61,114 nt of DNA, taken from NCBI RefSeq assembly GCF_007860095.1, contig NZ_SJPT01000018.1, forward strand, positions 1 to 61,114, written 5' to 3'. The DNA comes from Novipirellula galeiformis (lineage in GTDB: Bacteria > Planctomycetota > Planctomycetia > Pirellulales > Pirellulaceae). The stretch's first letter is position 1; each line of letters starts with the position of its first letter. Of this stretch, positions 45,738-55,067 are shown one piece after another. Both the position numbers and the translations under genes were made by a program. A model generated the notes under the pieces. The model worked only from the letters and a program-made list of their open reading frames with translations, had not been told where the DNA came from and did no database searches.

Positions 45738-48170
45738 ATGACTCTTCTCGATTCCGATCACACCCCGCCCCAAAGCACTGAACGAGCGTTGCAGCGTCGC
45801 GGTGCGCTAGCATTGCTTAGTTTGGGGGGAATCGCGGTGACGCAACGTACCGTGGTTGCGGCAACGAGCAATGACGCAGCAAGTGACGAAACGCCGTCTG
45901 CGTCACGGATTTATTCGACGATCGCGGAGCTGCGCAAGGACACCACACTGCGTGCCGGCGCTGTGGTTCGCACGCTTGGCTATCACACGGCGGGCGACGG
46001 AGGAGAGGCCACCTATACGATCTCGGCTGCGGCGGCCAAAAAGCCTGCCGACTCGGGTGCGGTGATTGGTTTGGACAAGGATCTGCAGGCGAATTTATTG
46101 CCAGGCAACGCGGTCAACTATCACATGTTTGGCACTAAGAGCGATGGCAAGAGCGACGATGGCGTGCAAATCAAACAGGCCCATGAGTTCGCCCAGCGGC
46201 ACAAATTACCCATCATCCAGCGCCATGGTGAATTTTGGATCATCAAAGCAAACGAAATTCCCATTACCACCAATGTCCAATGGGGAAACACGATCTTTCA
46301 TCTCGATGAAAAATATAACGAGAAGCGAAAGGCGAGATTCGTTGTCCCCAACCCGCATTCGGCCAAGTCGATCAAGTTAGATGAGGCGGCCAAAAAGTCA
46401 TTTCTCTCACGACTGAAACCAGGCGTGCAGCTCATCCCAGAGATGGCTCCCTATAAAAACTGCCTCATTAGCATTCATGACTCCGGCGATAAAATCGGCT
46501 TCCGCGCCGGTGACCGTTACAAGGGCCAGTCATGGAATCGCGAGGAACTCTTCTACGTCGAAGAAGGGGGACGCATCTTGGGCGACATCGCTTGGAAGTT
46601 CAAGAATTACACGAGCCTGACCGCAACGCCTTGTAACGATAGTTTTTTAATCATCGACGGGGGCGGCTTCTATGTTTCTGGAGATAATCCCGGCGAAAAG
46701 TACACGGGCTATTATCAAAACGGCTTTCGCATCCAACGCAGTCGAACCAAGATCCAAAACCAATGGGTTGGACTGGAGCCGGGCAAGCGTGACATTTCGA
46801 TGGAGCCTCGATCGGGTTTCTATAACCTTAGCCGAGTCTACAACTCAACGTTGGAAAACATTCGCTTAATTCCCTGGGAACAAAATCGCAGCGATCCCAA
46901 AAAGAAGGTGGGAGCGGGGACCTACGGCATCGGCGGTGCCCGGATGCTCAATTGTACGTTTCGTAATATCACGGCCGAAGGCAGTTGGGTGCACTGGGGC
47001 GTCTTTGGCACGAACCTGAACAAAAACTTCCGAATTGAAAAATGCCAACTCAATCGCGTCGATGTCCACTTCCACTGCTGGAACTTGAGCATCGTCGATT
47101 CCGTAATCGGCTTGCGCGGCATCTCGATTACCGGGGGTGGCGACTTAACGATCGAGAACACCGTCCAGCACGGCAACGTGTTTGTCAACTTTCGCCGTGA
47201 CTTTGGTGCCAAATGGGACGGCAATATCCGCATTCGCAACTGCAAACTTATCCCTTATCGCGACAGCACCGTTGTGATTCTCAGCAGCCGCCCGAGTCAA
47301 TTCGACTATGGCTATCCCGTCGGGTGTGGGCGCGCAATTGACATCGACAACGTCGAAGTGGACTTCAGTGGCTTTCCGACATCGACCGCTCCTATTTGGT
47401 TGATCAGTCTCGCCGAGTTTTCAACGACGGAGGATGGTGCACGACATTTCTTTGCAAACCAGATTTCGGCACGTAACGTCACCGTGGCCGGTCGCCAGCA
47501 AGGGGTGCGGTTAATGAATATCCCAGAGCCTTATCACTACGACTTGGGGCGTGAAGGAAGCTACGACGGAATACAATTGAAGCCCAATTGCCAGATGGTT
47601 TTTGAGAACATCTTACTTGAGGAACTTCCGCCTTCGAAACCAAACGATCCGGAACATGCTCATTTTCGAATCGGCAACAAGGGCAGCACGCCCTATCAAG
47701 ACAGCAAGGCGCTTTATCCTCATGTTCGAATTACGAACTGTCCAAACTTGAGTGCCTATCTGGGCGGCAGCGCCGCGAATCTTTCGGTTACCGACACCAC
47801 GATCGATCGTTGCACCGCCGCTGCCGATGGACCGCTACGAGGCAGTCTGAACTTGCAAAGTTGTCGGCTTGCTCCTCAGGTTATCGAGGGCACGGAACCT
47901 ATCTATGCACTCGACGCCGAACTGGGCACCCATCTGACAAACTGCACCGTTCATGCGCCACGGGTCGCCGGAGTGGCGAAACCCGATCAGGCCGATCGTC
48001 TGGAGTTCATCCAGCCCAACAAGCGAGTTCGCTTCTATCAGCTCAATACGGCGATCGGAAATGACTTACTCGCGCATTTTAAAGCCAAAAAGATCGAGCT
48101 TCACCCCAATTTTATCGCGATGCTCAAAAGCCATCATGGTTTGGAATCTGACGCAGTGGCCATCCGTTAA
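45738..48170 (+). CDS. Large exported beta-helix protein (pectate-lyase-like)
   Basis: An 810-residue protein. The N-terminus has LQRRGALALLSLGGIAVTQ, a possible Tat-type leader. After about residue 55 comes a region reminiscent of tailspike and pectate-lyase-3-type proteins (GAVVRTLGYHTAGDGGEATY, NYHMFGTKSDGKSDDGVQIK), then many beta-helix rungs (MLNCTFRNITAEGS, RIEKCQLNRVDVHF, GISITGGGDLTIENT, NIRIRNCKLIP). It probably binds or cleaves a polysaccharide; I cannot name catalytic residues. It has a good ribosome site. It faces the oxidoreductase gene and is convergent with the DUF4838 gene. Confidence 0.82.
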   Translation: MTLLDSDHTPPQSTERALQRRGALALLSLGGIAVTQRTVVAATSNDAASDETPSASRIYSTIAELRKDTTLRAGAVVRTLGYHTAGDGGEATYTISAAAAKKPADSGAVIGLDKDLQANLLPGNAVNYHMFGTKSDGKSDDGVQIKQAHEFAQRHKLPIIQRHGEFWIIKANEIPITTNVQWGNTIFHLDEKYNEKRKARFVVPNPHSAKSIKLDEAAKKSFLSRLKPGVQLIPEMAPYKNCLISIHDSGDKIGFRAGDRYKGQSWNREELFYVEEGGRILGDIAWKFKNYTSLTATPCNDSFLIIDGGGFYVSGDNPGEKYTGYYQNGFRIQRSRTKIQNQWVGLEPGKRDISMEPRSGFYNLSRVYNSTLENIRLIPWEQNRSDPKKKVGAGTYGIGGARMLNCTFRNITAEGSWVHWGVFGTNLNKNFRIEKCQLNRVDVHFHCWNLSIVDSVIGLRGISITGGGDLTIENTVQHGNVFVNFRRDFGAKWDGNIRIRNCKLIPYRDSTVVILSSRPSQFDYGYPVGCGRAIDIDNVEVDFSGFPTSTAPIWLISLAEFSTTEDGARHFFANQISARNVTVAGRQQGVRLMNIPEPYHYDLGREGSYDGIQLKPNCQMVFENILLEELPPSKPNDPEHAHFRIGNKGSTPYQDSKALYPHVRITNCPNLSAYLGGSAANLSVTDTTIDRCTAAADGPLRGSLNLQSCRLAPQVIEGTEPIYALDAELGTHLTNCTVHAPRVAGVAKPDQADRLEFIQPNKRVRFYQLNTAIGNDLLAHFKAKKIELHPNFIAMLKSHHGLESDAVAIR

Positions 48171-48338
48171 AATACGACGGCTAAAACACGATGCTGCTAA
48201 AACACCACCGGGACGCTAAGACGGCGCCGGAGGGTGTTGATAAAACGTCGGCAATCGAAAGCACGCGAGTTGCGCTCGCAGCGATTTTTTCGCAGGTTGC
48301 CGTGCAAGCCGAACTCGTTCGACCGTCGATGAACGGTT

Positions 48339-50789
48339 CTAACGCACCGCGGCAGCCTGAGCGGGATCGAGTGAGAAGTAGCCACTGTGTGGGGCCGCCA
48401 ATTTGACCCACACGTCATCGATCTGGCCGATGGCTGGTTTCTGAATCTCCAGTTTCCACCAGCCGGTCTGGCCAGTTGCCACCTTAATCTTTTGGCGATC
48501 AACCGAAATTTTTGTGCAGTCGAACTCCGTCACGGTTTGACCGTCGGGGGCATAAAGTGTGGCAACCGCCGTTTCGCCCGGAGGTGTCGCTTCCAAAGAC
48601 AAGTGAAACGCAGGCGTCTGTTCCGTGACATAAAAGTAAAGCGGTGTTGCTGTCCCCAGTAAATGCAGCCCTTGGTCGGACAACGTGCTATCGACCGCCC
48701 ACGCGGCCCCGCTGGTTTTAATCATGAACGACGCCGTCCCTGCTGAAATCACGAGGTGATAGTATTCGGCACCATCGGCCTCCAGTACCAGCGGCACTTC
48801 GTCACTCATCAAACCGCTGGTCACTGCCGTGCCATCGGGGCGATAGACGCTGTACGTCACCAGTTTCCCGCGAGTGGCCATGCGGCTGAATTTGACTTCC
48901 ATTTGAGCGTCCGTGGTGGGACGCAGTATCAGATGTTGGTCCCCACGCAGGCGAAACGGTCGCACCGCCTCGGTCTGCTGCGACTTTGGCGGCACGTCGA
49001 CGCTTTGCTTTGTTTTCACATAGGACGGGGCATTGCTAGATGTTCCTGGATGCAGAGCCAGCGATCCTTGATGGCTCGACAGAAACGCAAAGAACTCGGC
49101 GTCCGAAAGAAAGAAGCTGGAGCGTTTTGGTTCGTCCAGCAGATCATGCTGGCGTAAGTTCCAGTGCAATACGGTCAAGTTATCGCCGATCATCGCGAGT
49201 CGCGCTTTGGCGTCAGTGTCCTGGATCTTTGCTTCGGCGGAGCGGTAAAGCCGTTCGATTTGCGGCAGGTTTTTCGCATAAATGTCCCGCATCATGTCCG
49301 GCGTCAACGTGTAGCTAGCGTTGGGGAATTCGCGGTAATGACGAGCGACCTCGCGGTCCAGTCCTCGGAACATCCGGTTGATCTCCTGGCCGCCAGCCCC
49401 GTATGCCTTGACGCAATATTCATCAAATAATGCCTCGACATCGGCCTGCGGGTTCCATGCCAGTTTCGCCAGCAGATAGTTCAGCGGTGCGGCTCGCCCC
49501 CACGCTGAAATCCCGTAAACATACACGCCCTTTATTTCGGCAGCCTGCAGCCGAGGGTACAGGAACTTTAGAATCTCTAGCCCCGGCGGATTCAATGCTC
49601 CAGCTTCGGTGCTAATATTCACCGGCAGATCGTAGTAGGCGAGGTTGTGAGTGACCTCGGTCCACTGCGCGAGAACCTGTTCCCATTGCTGTTGCAGTTC
49701 AGGGCGAGCCAGCGTGAAACCATAGTCGAAACTTGGAGCCCAGACCAGAAACACGTTGGGTTCAAGTTTGATCGTCTTTTTAGGCGGGAACAGATACTCC
49801 GCATACACGTATCCCGCGAGTATTTTATCCGGATACTTTTGGGCAACGAGCTTGGCTACGTCGTTGTAGAACGTGAGAATCGCGGGGGTGACCGACCGTT
49901 TTCCATGCGGATCTATTTCGTACAGCGCCGAACAGTGCTCGCATTCACAATAGCCTGAGGAATCCGATGGCGACAACGAGTAGCACGTTGCACTTGGGCT
50001 GCGATCAAAGAATGCGATGGTTGCGTCGGCGTAAGCACGAACCAACTCCGCGTTCGTGGTACAGAGTTTGTATCGGCCCGTGGGAGGAACACGCACGCCG
50101 GCCCGCATCGGAAACCATTCCGGATGCTGCTCGAAATGGGAAGGAGGAATCGTGTGACGCCAATTGTGAGAATGATTCAGGTACAAGCTCCACCCGAGCC
50201 GTTGTCGATGCCACCACTGTTGCACGTCTGGGCGCCGTTCCTGCGTGTAGGGCACGCGGCGGTTTTGCATCGCCGGAGCGTCGCTGACGTCGGTCTCAGG
50301 AATCCTTAGGTCCGTGTGTTTCGGGACGTAGTCACCGTGTTCTCCGGGGATGAGCCAACGCACCCCCACAAAGCGTTCCAGGAATTCACAGGTGGCATTG
50401 TAGGTTCCCGACGCTCTGCCGCCGTTGGGCGTCCGTTGCCGATCCGCCGTGTCACGACCGATCAGGTAGACGTTGGAATCCTTCGTAACGATCCGGAATC
50501 CTTCCCACGGAATGTTTGACGCCGAAAAACCTGCAGCTCGGGACGCCGCGTTGTCTGCCAGAGAGATCATTTTGGGGGCTGGACGCGTGACAATCGGTAG
50601 CTTCGCACCGCTGGAGCGATGCAAGTAGTCCTGCAATTCAGTAGCAGCTCGAGTCACCGATCGAGGCGCAGTGGCTTCATGGTAAATTACATAGCGGCTG
50701 GTTCCGTTTTGAATCAACTCAATGGATTGAGCTCCGGCGGGGATGGAAAATGTCATAGCCAGGAGCAATGCGATCACAGGATGTTTCAT
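48339..50789 (-). CDS. Secreted DUF4838 protein (glycosidase-like)
   Basis: An 816-residue protein with a clear signal peptide (VIALLLAMTFSIPAGAQS). The first about 120 residues resemble the GH20/GH67-type N-terminal alpha/beta domain (RSVTRAATELQDYLHRSSGA, GTYNATCEFLERFVGVRWLI). The DUF4838 core follows, with HNWRHTIPPSHFEQHPEWF, YSLSPSDSSGYCECEHCSAL and KILAGYVYAEYLFPP. A beta-rich C-terminal part may bind sugar. DUF4838 is probably a barrel glycosidase related to alpha-glucuronidases, but no activity can be asserted. It is convergent with the beta-helix gene, 168 nt apart. Confidence 0.88.
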   Translation of the reverse strand: MKHPVIALLLAMTFSIPAGAQSIELIQNGTSRYVIYHEATAPRSVTRAATELQDYLHRSSGAKLPIVTRPAPKMISLADNAASRAAGFSASNIPWEGFRIVTKDSNVYLIGRDTADRQRTPNGGRASGTYNATCEFLERFVGVRWLIPGEHGDYVPKHTDLRIPETDVSDAPAMQNRRVPYTQERRPDVQQWWHRQRLGWSLYLNHSHNWRHTIPPSHFEQHPEWFPMRAGVRVPPTGRYKLCTTNAELVRAYADATIAFFDRSPSATCYSLSPSDSSGYCECEHCSALYEIDPHGKRSVTPAILTFYNDVAKLVAQKYPDKILAGYVYAEYLFPPKKTIKLEPNVFLVWAPSFDYGFTLARPELQQQWEQVLAQWTEVTHNLAYYDLPVNISTEAGALNPPGLEILKFLYPRLQAAEIKGVYVYGISAWGRAAPLNYLLAKLAWNPQADVEALFDEYCVKAYGAGGQEINRMFRGLDREVARHYREFPNASYTLTPDMMRDIYAKNLPQIERLYRSAEAKIQDTDAKARLAMIGDNLTVLHWNLRQHDLLDEPKRSSFFLSDAEFFAFLSSHQGSLALHPGTSSNAPSYVKTKQSVDVPPKSQQTEAVRPFRLRGDQHLILRPTTDAQMEVKFSRMATRGKLVTYSVYRPDGTAVTSGLMSDEVPLVLEADGAEYYHLVISAGTASFMIKTSGAAWAVDSTLSDQGLHLLGTATPLYFYVTEQTPAFHLSLEATPPGETAVATLYAPDGQTVTEFDCTKISVDRQKIKVATGQTGWWKLEIQKPAIGQIDDVWVKLAAPHSGYFSLDPAQAAAVR

Positions 50790-51179
50790 AGGTGTGTCTG
50801 ATGCGCAGGATGGACGAAGGAGGAATCGTCAGCGTGGGAGCTTTAACGAAGAATATTGCAGAAGCCATTATGCATCAAATGCTCAAGCCCGTCGTTCATT
50901 GGACCGCCCGTGCTCGGCGTAGCAGAGTTCAGCCAGCGACAGGACCCGAATGCCAAAGGAGTGTCGCAGCATTCGATCGGTCTCTTCTCCAGCGGTGGTG
51001 GGGGCGTCTCGTCGTGACGCGCGATAGGCAAACCGAGATGCGTTGGTAGGTATTTGTGCAAACGAGTGATTGTTTCACATCGTATCAGATCCCAAGCGGC
51101 GCCGTTCCCCTCGTCCTCGACGAATCTACGTAGCAAGGCGTTATTGGTTTGGAGTTCGACAAGCTGGGAAGGTCTGCGA
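50790..51179. other. Intergenic, no gene seen
   Basis: Lies between the DUF4838 start and the end of the CheY-like gene, both on the minus strand. It should hold the DUF4838 promoter. A 97-codon minus-strand frame (50843-51136) has no recognisable features and was rejected. Confidence 0.5.
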
Positions 51180-51563
51180 TTACGAAGACGGGGCGGATGT
51201 TGTTGTGATCAGTTGGTTGATCTGAACAAACAGTTTTTCAAAGTCGATTGGTTTCGTATGGAACGCGTCACAACCCGCCGCGATCGCTCCCGCTTCGTCG
51301 CCAGACGCTGCATAGGCGGTCAACGCGATGACGGGGATGCGATGTCCTTCATCGGCCTGATGGATTTGCATCGTCGCCTCGAGGCCATCGAGTTCAGGCA
51401 TGTTGACGTCCATCAAAATCAATGAGGGCGGAGCGTTGGCCGCAGCCATAACCGCTTCGAGTCCATTGCGAGCGCAGGTGACTGTGAAACCACGCTTTTC
51501 CAATCGCAGTCTCAATAGTTCGCGGATGTCGTCGTGATCGTCGACAACGAGAATGGTAGGCAT
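51180..51563 (-). CDS. Single-domain CheY-like response regulator
   Basis: A 127-residue stand-alone receiver domain. The acidic pocket DDHDD is at 8-12, the phospho-acceptor Asp52 in LILMDVNMPELDG, the Thr in IALTAYA and the conserved Lys in HTKPIDF. No output domain, so it would act by protein-protein contact. It is only 13 nt downstream of the permease/B12-like gene, so the two are probably co-transcribed. No kinase is nearby. Confidence 0.95.
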   Translation of the reverse strand: MPTILVVDDHDDIRELLRLRLEKRGFTVTCARNGLEAVMAAANAPPSLILMDVNMPELDGLEATMQIHQADEGHRIPVIALTAYAASGDEAGAIAAGCDAFHTKPIDFEKLFVQINQLITTTSAPSS

Positions 51564-51576
51564 GGCTGATTACCTT

Positions 51577-53541
51577 CTAAGTAATGGGATCGGTCAGGTT
51601 CGCGGAGCCGGAAGTCGCTCCCGAAAGACCGAGGGACGCAATTCGCGGGGCGGGATAAGATCGACGCACAATCGATTCGACTTTGCTACGGGTCTGAGAA
51701 TAAGACGTGGTCATGCTGGTCGCACCCGCTTTGCGAAACTTGACAAATAAGCGATCGAAGTTTTTGAACTTACCTAAACAAGCGACCACGACGGCTCCCT
51801 GGTACCCTTCGTCACGAATTGATTTGCAGAGGTATCGGGCTTGAGGCAATCCGCCCGGAGGCACGACGACGATCACGACCGCGACGGGGTTCTTGGCGGC
51901 GACCTGCCGACTGATTTCTTGCGGCATCACGTCATCGTCGATGGTTTCGAGTTGGAAAGACTCGTCACCACCAAGTCGCAAAAGATTTAGAACTAACGCC
52001 TCGCTAAAGTGATGAGACGAGCAACCGATTACTGTGGGACGATCATGCTCGAACGCTTCGGACGCGATTGGCGCGTCATCCGATTCGGTTAGCTCCGGTA
52101 ACTCAGCGATCAAGCCACCCGTCATCGCAAACAACCGGTGGGCGTCGCCATCATTCAGATGATCCGCATCGTGATCGGATCGAATGCGTTTGATCGTGGG
52201 CACCAGCACGTCGTCACAACTTGTCTCAAAATCATGTTGGTGACAATGGTGGCGGAGCACCTCGCGAGCGCGATGCTCGTCGCCCGCAAGCAGCCGTTGG
52301 TAGAACCTCATCGAGGTCTTGATTTCAACTTCGTCTCCCAACAGCGTCGCAAGAATTTTGAAACTCGGCACGTAGCGTCCTAGTACCACCAGACAAACCG
52401 TCAACGGCGTTGAAAGCAGCAGACCGACGGGCCCCCACAACCATCCCCAGAACACGGCGGCGATGATCACGGCGACGGCCGAAATCCCGGTGCTCGTTCC
52501 ATACAACCATGGCTCAAGCACGTTGTTGCTGATCAATTCCATCACGGTGATCAGAGCAACCACCGCAAAAAATACGCTGTAGCCGGGGAAGACCGATAAT
52601 GCGATCGTCGCCGGCAAGATTGCTGCCGCGGTGGGACCGAGATACGGAATATAACGCAAGCAGGTCGCTAACACGCCCCAGAGGATCGCGTTCGGGAAAA
52701 CGCCGTCCGGGGTCATGAACGCTCCAATCGAAGTCAATCCGATCGCCAACACGATCCCGTAACTGGTGTTAATGAAGGTTTGAGCGACCAGATAGCGGCT
52801 GATGCGTTGCGCGGCTTCGTCGAGCGCTTCAGTGGTGGTCACATAGTCACCATGACTGATCACGGCGATGATGCGGTCACGCAAATCGTCGCGGTGAATC
52901 AACATAAATAACGCAAACACGCTGACGAGTCCCGCTGTCGCCAACGGCCCCAACACCGTTCCCGCGGTTGCCGCCCAGGTGGCCAAGGGAACGTCGGCTT
53001 CAACCTGCTTGATGTAGAGTGGTGTTTTGACGGAAGTTCCATCGTTGAGCTTCTTTACGGAGTCGCTCTGGGCTGGTAACAATTTGTCGGTCCATCGCTG
53101 GAACACCGTTTGCTCGGGCGGAGTCGCCTCGATCGCCTCCCCTTCTTTGGTAATCGCCTCGCTAACCTGGTCGGCCAAATTGCCAAGCGAGCCTCCTACG
53201 CTCGTTGTCAGCCCGGCCACGCCACGTGCTTTTTCCACTAGCTCGTCTTTGTGCTTAGGCAGCTCACCGACCAACGTGGTAAGTTCGCGACCAAGTAAGG
53301 TAAAGCCACTCGCAAGCAGGATGAAGGCAAACGCCGCAGTCGTGATCACGGCAAGCACGTTGGGTATGCCAAGCCGTTGCAGTCGGTTTGCAATCGGACT
53401 GAGCAAAAATGACAATAACAATCCAAGTGCCAGCGGAATGAAGACATCGCGGGCAAAGAATAGTGCTGCCACAATCAATACGACCGCGAACAGTTGTGCG
53501 ACCGCCGCGAGGGTCGCAAGCTCGGATCTAGGCTTTACCAT
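51577..53541 (-). CDS. AI-2E/PerM-family permease fused to a B12-binding-like domain
   Basis: A 654-residue protein. Residues 1 to about 395 are an AI-2E/PerM (UPF0118) permease: hydrophobic segments such as FAVVLIVAALFFARDVFIPL, then LRYIPYLGPTAAAILPATIA, NNVLEPWLYG, and WGWLWGPVGLLLSTPLTVCL. The tail is unusual. YQRLLAGDEHRAREVLRHHC continues as DVLVPTIKRI, the pattern of the helical cap that precedes B12-binding domains. Then comes VIGCSSHHFSEALVLNLLRL, where the cobalamin DxHxxG motif is degenerate (His kept, Asp and Gly lost), followed by VAVVIVVVPPGGLPQARYLC. The tail may bind another ligand. The next gene is a CheY-like regulator. Confidence 0.85.
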   Translation of the reverse strand: MVKPRSELATLAAVAQLFAVVLIVAALFFARDVFIPLALGLLLSFLLSPIANRLQRLGIPNVLAVITTAAFAFILLASGFTLLGRELTTLVGELPKHKDELVEKARGVAGLTTSVGGSLGNLADQVSEAITKEGEAIEATPPEQTVFQRWTDKLLPAQSDSVKKLNDGTSVKTPLYIKQVEADVPLATWAATAGTVLGPLATAGLVSVFALFMLIHRDDLRDRIIAVISHGDYVTTTEALDEAAQRISRYLVAQTFINTSYGIVLAIGLTSIGAFMTPDGVFPNAILWGVLATCLRYIPYLGPTAAAILPATIALSVFPGYSVFFAVVALITVMELISNNVLEPWLYGTSTGISAVAVIIAAVFWGWLWGPVGLLLSTPLTVCLVVLGRYVPSFKILATLLGDEVEIKTSMRFYQRLLAGDEHRAREVLRHHCHQHDFETSCDDVLVPTIKRIRSDHDADHLNDGDAHRLFAMTGGLIAELPELTESDDAPIASEAFEHDRPTVIGCSSHHFSEALVLNLLRLGGDESFQLETIDDDVMPQEISRQVAAKNPVAVVIVVVPPGGLPQARYLCKSIRDEGYQGAVVVACLGKFKNFDRLFVKFRKAGATSMTTSYSQTRSKVESIVRRSYPAPRIASLGLSGATSGSANLTDPIT

Positions 53542-54038
53542 TCATGTTTGCCGGTTGACTTTGGAGAACGTGAAAAGAACAAGAGCGTTCGCGGGAAATG
53601 AAGGGAGGACGCGCCCGAGAGGTGGACTGCGAACGTGTCTTAAACGCCGACGAGATTCGTGACGAGATAACACTTTTTTAACAACGACAAGGGAACGCAA
53701 ACCGCGTACCGACGCCCTACGATTCAATCGTGCTCGCGTCACAAAAATGCTGTCTCCCGGCGACAAGCCGCACGTTGCAAAATGCCGAAGTCGAAAGCGT
53801 TGGGGGCTGAAAGACCCGAAAACGCAGACGACACCGATTGGGACCCTCACGGGATGTCGCTTTGCGTTTCTCGAACGCTTCACTTCCCAGAAAGACAACC
53901 TTTTTGAGACGCGACGATGACACCACGCGACGATGACACCAAACGCGAGTTGATTGGGTTGCCAGCAATGATTCCATTGGGCCCACAACCCGGCGAATCA
54001 GCGGCGGGGGTGATCGGGCCGGAACAACGATTCAGTGA
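53542..54038. other. Intergenic region with tandem repeat
   Basis: Between the permease start and the end of cydB, both on the minus strand. It should contain the permease promoter and end of the cyd transcript. A 16-bp tandem repeat is at 53909. Long minus-strand frames (148 codons at 53542-53988) are arginine-rich and look non-coding. Confidence 0.5.
53909..53940. repeat. 16-bp exact tandem repeat
   Basis: ACGCGACGATGACACC at 53909-53924 is repeated at 53925-53940. Confidence 0.9.
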
Positions 54039-55067
54039 TTAATAGCTATGTGGATCGAGTTTTACCTTACCTCGAAAAATCCAATAAATCGTGACGGTGT
54101 AGCTCAGTACACACGGGATCCCGATCGCTGCAATGATCAACATGGTGCCTAGGGTTTGTTGGCTACTGCGGGCGTTGTCGAGGGTCACGCTGAAGGCTGG
54201 ATCGATCGTCGAGAGCATGAAATTGGGAAAAATGGCGACGCTGAAGAGCGACGCAAACGCCAAAATTACCATCGATGATGTGAAAAATGCGTAGGCGGGT
54301 TTCCCCAAATGCATCGCTCGAGGAATGTTCATCACCGCTAATCCATTGAGAATCGGAACGATCCAAAGAATTGGGTTCGCGGCGATATTTTCAGTCGCGT
54401 GCGGGACGTGCCACCATGTCGCCAGCGTCACGATGACATACAAACTGGCAAACGCGTAGATCAAACGAGGAATCGCACGCCGCACGCGATCTTGAAGCTC
54501 GTCTTCGGTTTTTAGATACAAATAGATCGCACCATGAAGTGCAAACAACGAAACGGTCAACGCGCCGACGAGCAACGGGTACCAATAGATTTGGCTAAGC
54601 AAGCTTCCTTCGTACTTGTATTTAGGGCCAAGTTCCATGCCCGCCATGATGTTCCCGGCGGCAATGCCTAGCAGCGCCGCGGCGGTCAACGAGGAGAGGA
54701 AAAAGCCAGCATCCCATACCGATCTCCAGCGAGCCGATTGGACCTTCGAGCGAAATTCAAGGCTGACCGCGCGGCCGATCAAACAGGTCAGCAGTAAAAA
54801 GAATGCGGTGTAAAAACTGCTGAATACCGTCGCGTAAGCGACGGGAAACGCGGCAAAAAGTGCCCCGCCAAAGGTCACTAACCAGACTTCGTTTCCATCC
54901 CACAACGGGCCGATCGAATTCATGACCAAACGCCGCTCGCGGTCATCTTTGGCGATAAACGGATGCAGCATTCCGACCCCGAGATCAAATCCATCTAGAA
55001 TCGCATAGCCGCATAGCAAAACGCCCAACAGCACGAACCAAATGAATGTCAACGCTTCGTAACTCAT
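54039..55067 (-). CDS. cydB: Cytochrome bd ubiquinol oxidase subunit II
   Basis: A 342-residue integral membrane subunit of cytochrome bd oxidase, which with CydA reduces oxygen with quinol at high affinity. The start YEALTFIWFVLLGVLLCGYA leads to the family phrase ILDGFDLGVGMLHPF, then GPLWDGNEVWLVTFGGALFA and FPVAYATVFSSFYTAFF. About eight hydrophobic segments. Length is standard. Its ATG overlaps the cydA stop (ATGA at 55064-55067), so the two are translationally coupled. No cydX or cydDC is seen in the window. Confidence 0.96.
   Translation of the reverse strand: MSYEALTFIWFVLLGVLLCGYAILDGFDLGVGMLHPFIAKDDRERRLVMNSIGPLWDGNEVWLVTFGGALFAAFPVAYATVFSSFYTAFFLLLTCLIGRAVSLEFRSKVQSARWRSVWDAGFFLSSLTAAALLGIAAGNIMAGMELGPKYKYEGSLLSQIYWYPLLVGALTVSLFALHGAIYLYLKTEDELQDRVRRAIPRLIYAFASLYVIVTLATWWHVPHATENIAANPILWIVPILNGLAVMNIPRAMHLGKPAYAFFTSSMVILAFASLFSVAIFPNFMLSTIDPAFSVTLDNARSSQQTLGTMLIIAAIGIPCVLSYTVTIYWIFRGKVKLDPHSY

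Noticed and set aside
50843-51136. 97-codon minus-strand frame between the CheY-like and DUF4838 genes
   Set aside because: No recognisable domain or leader, a Pro-rich and Cys-containing composition; not distinguishable from chance.
53542-53988. A 148-codon minus-strand frame upstream of the permease
   Set aside because: Arginine-rich with no domain; it runs through a 16-bp tandem repeat, and the permease has its own start at 53541.
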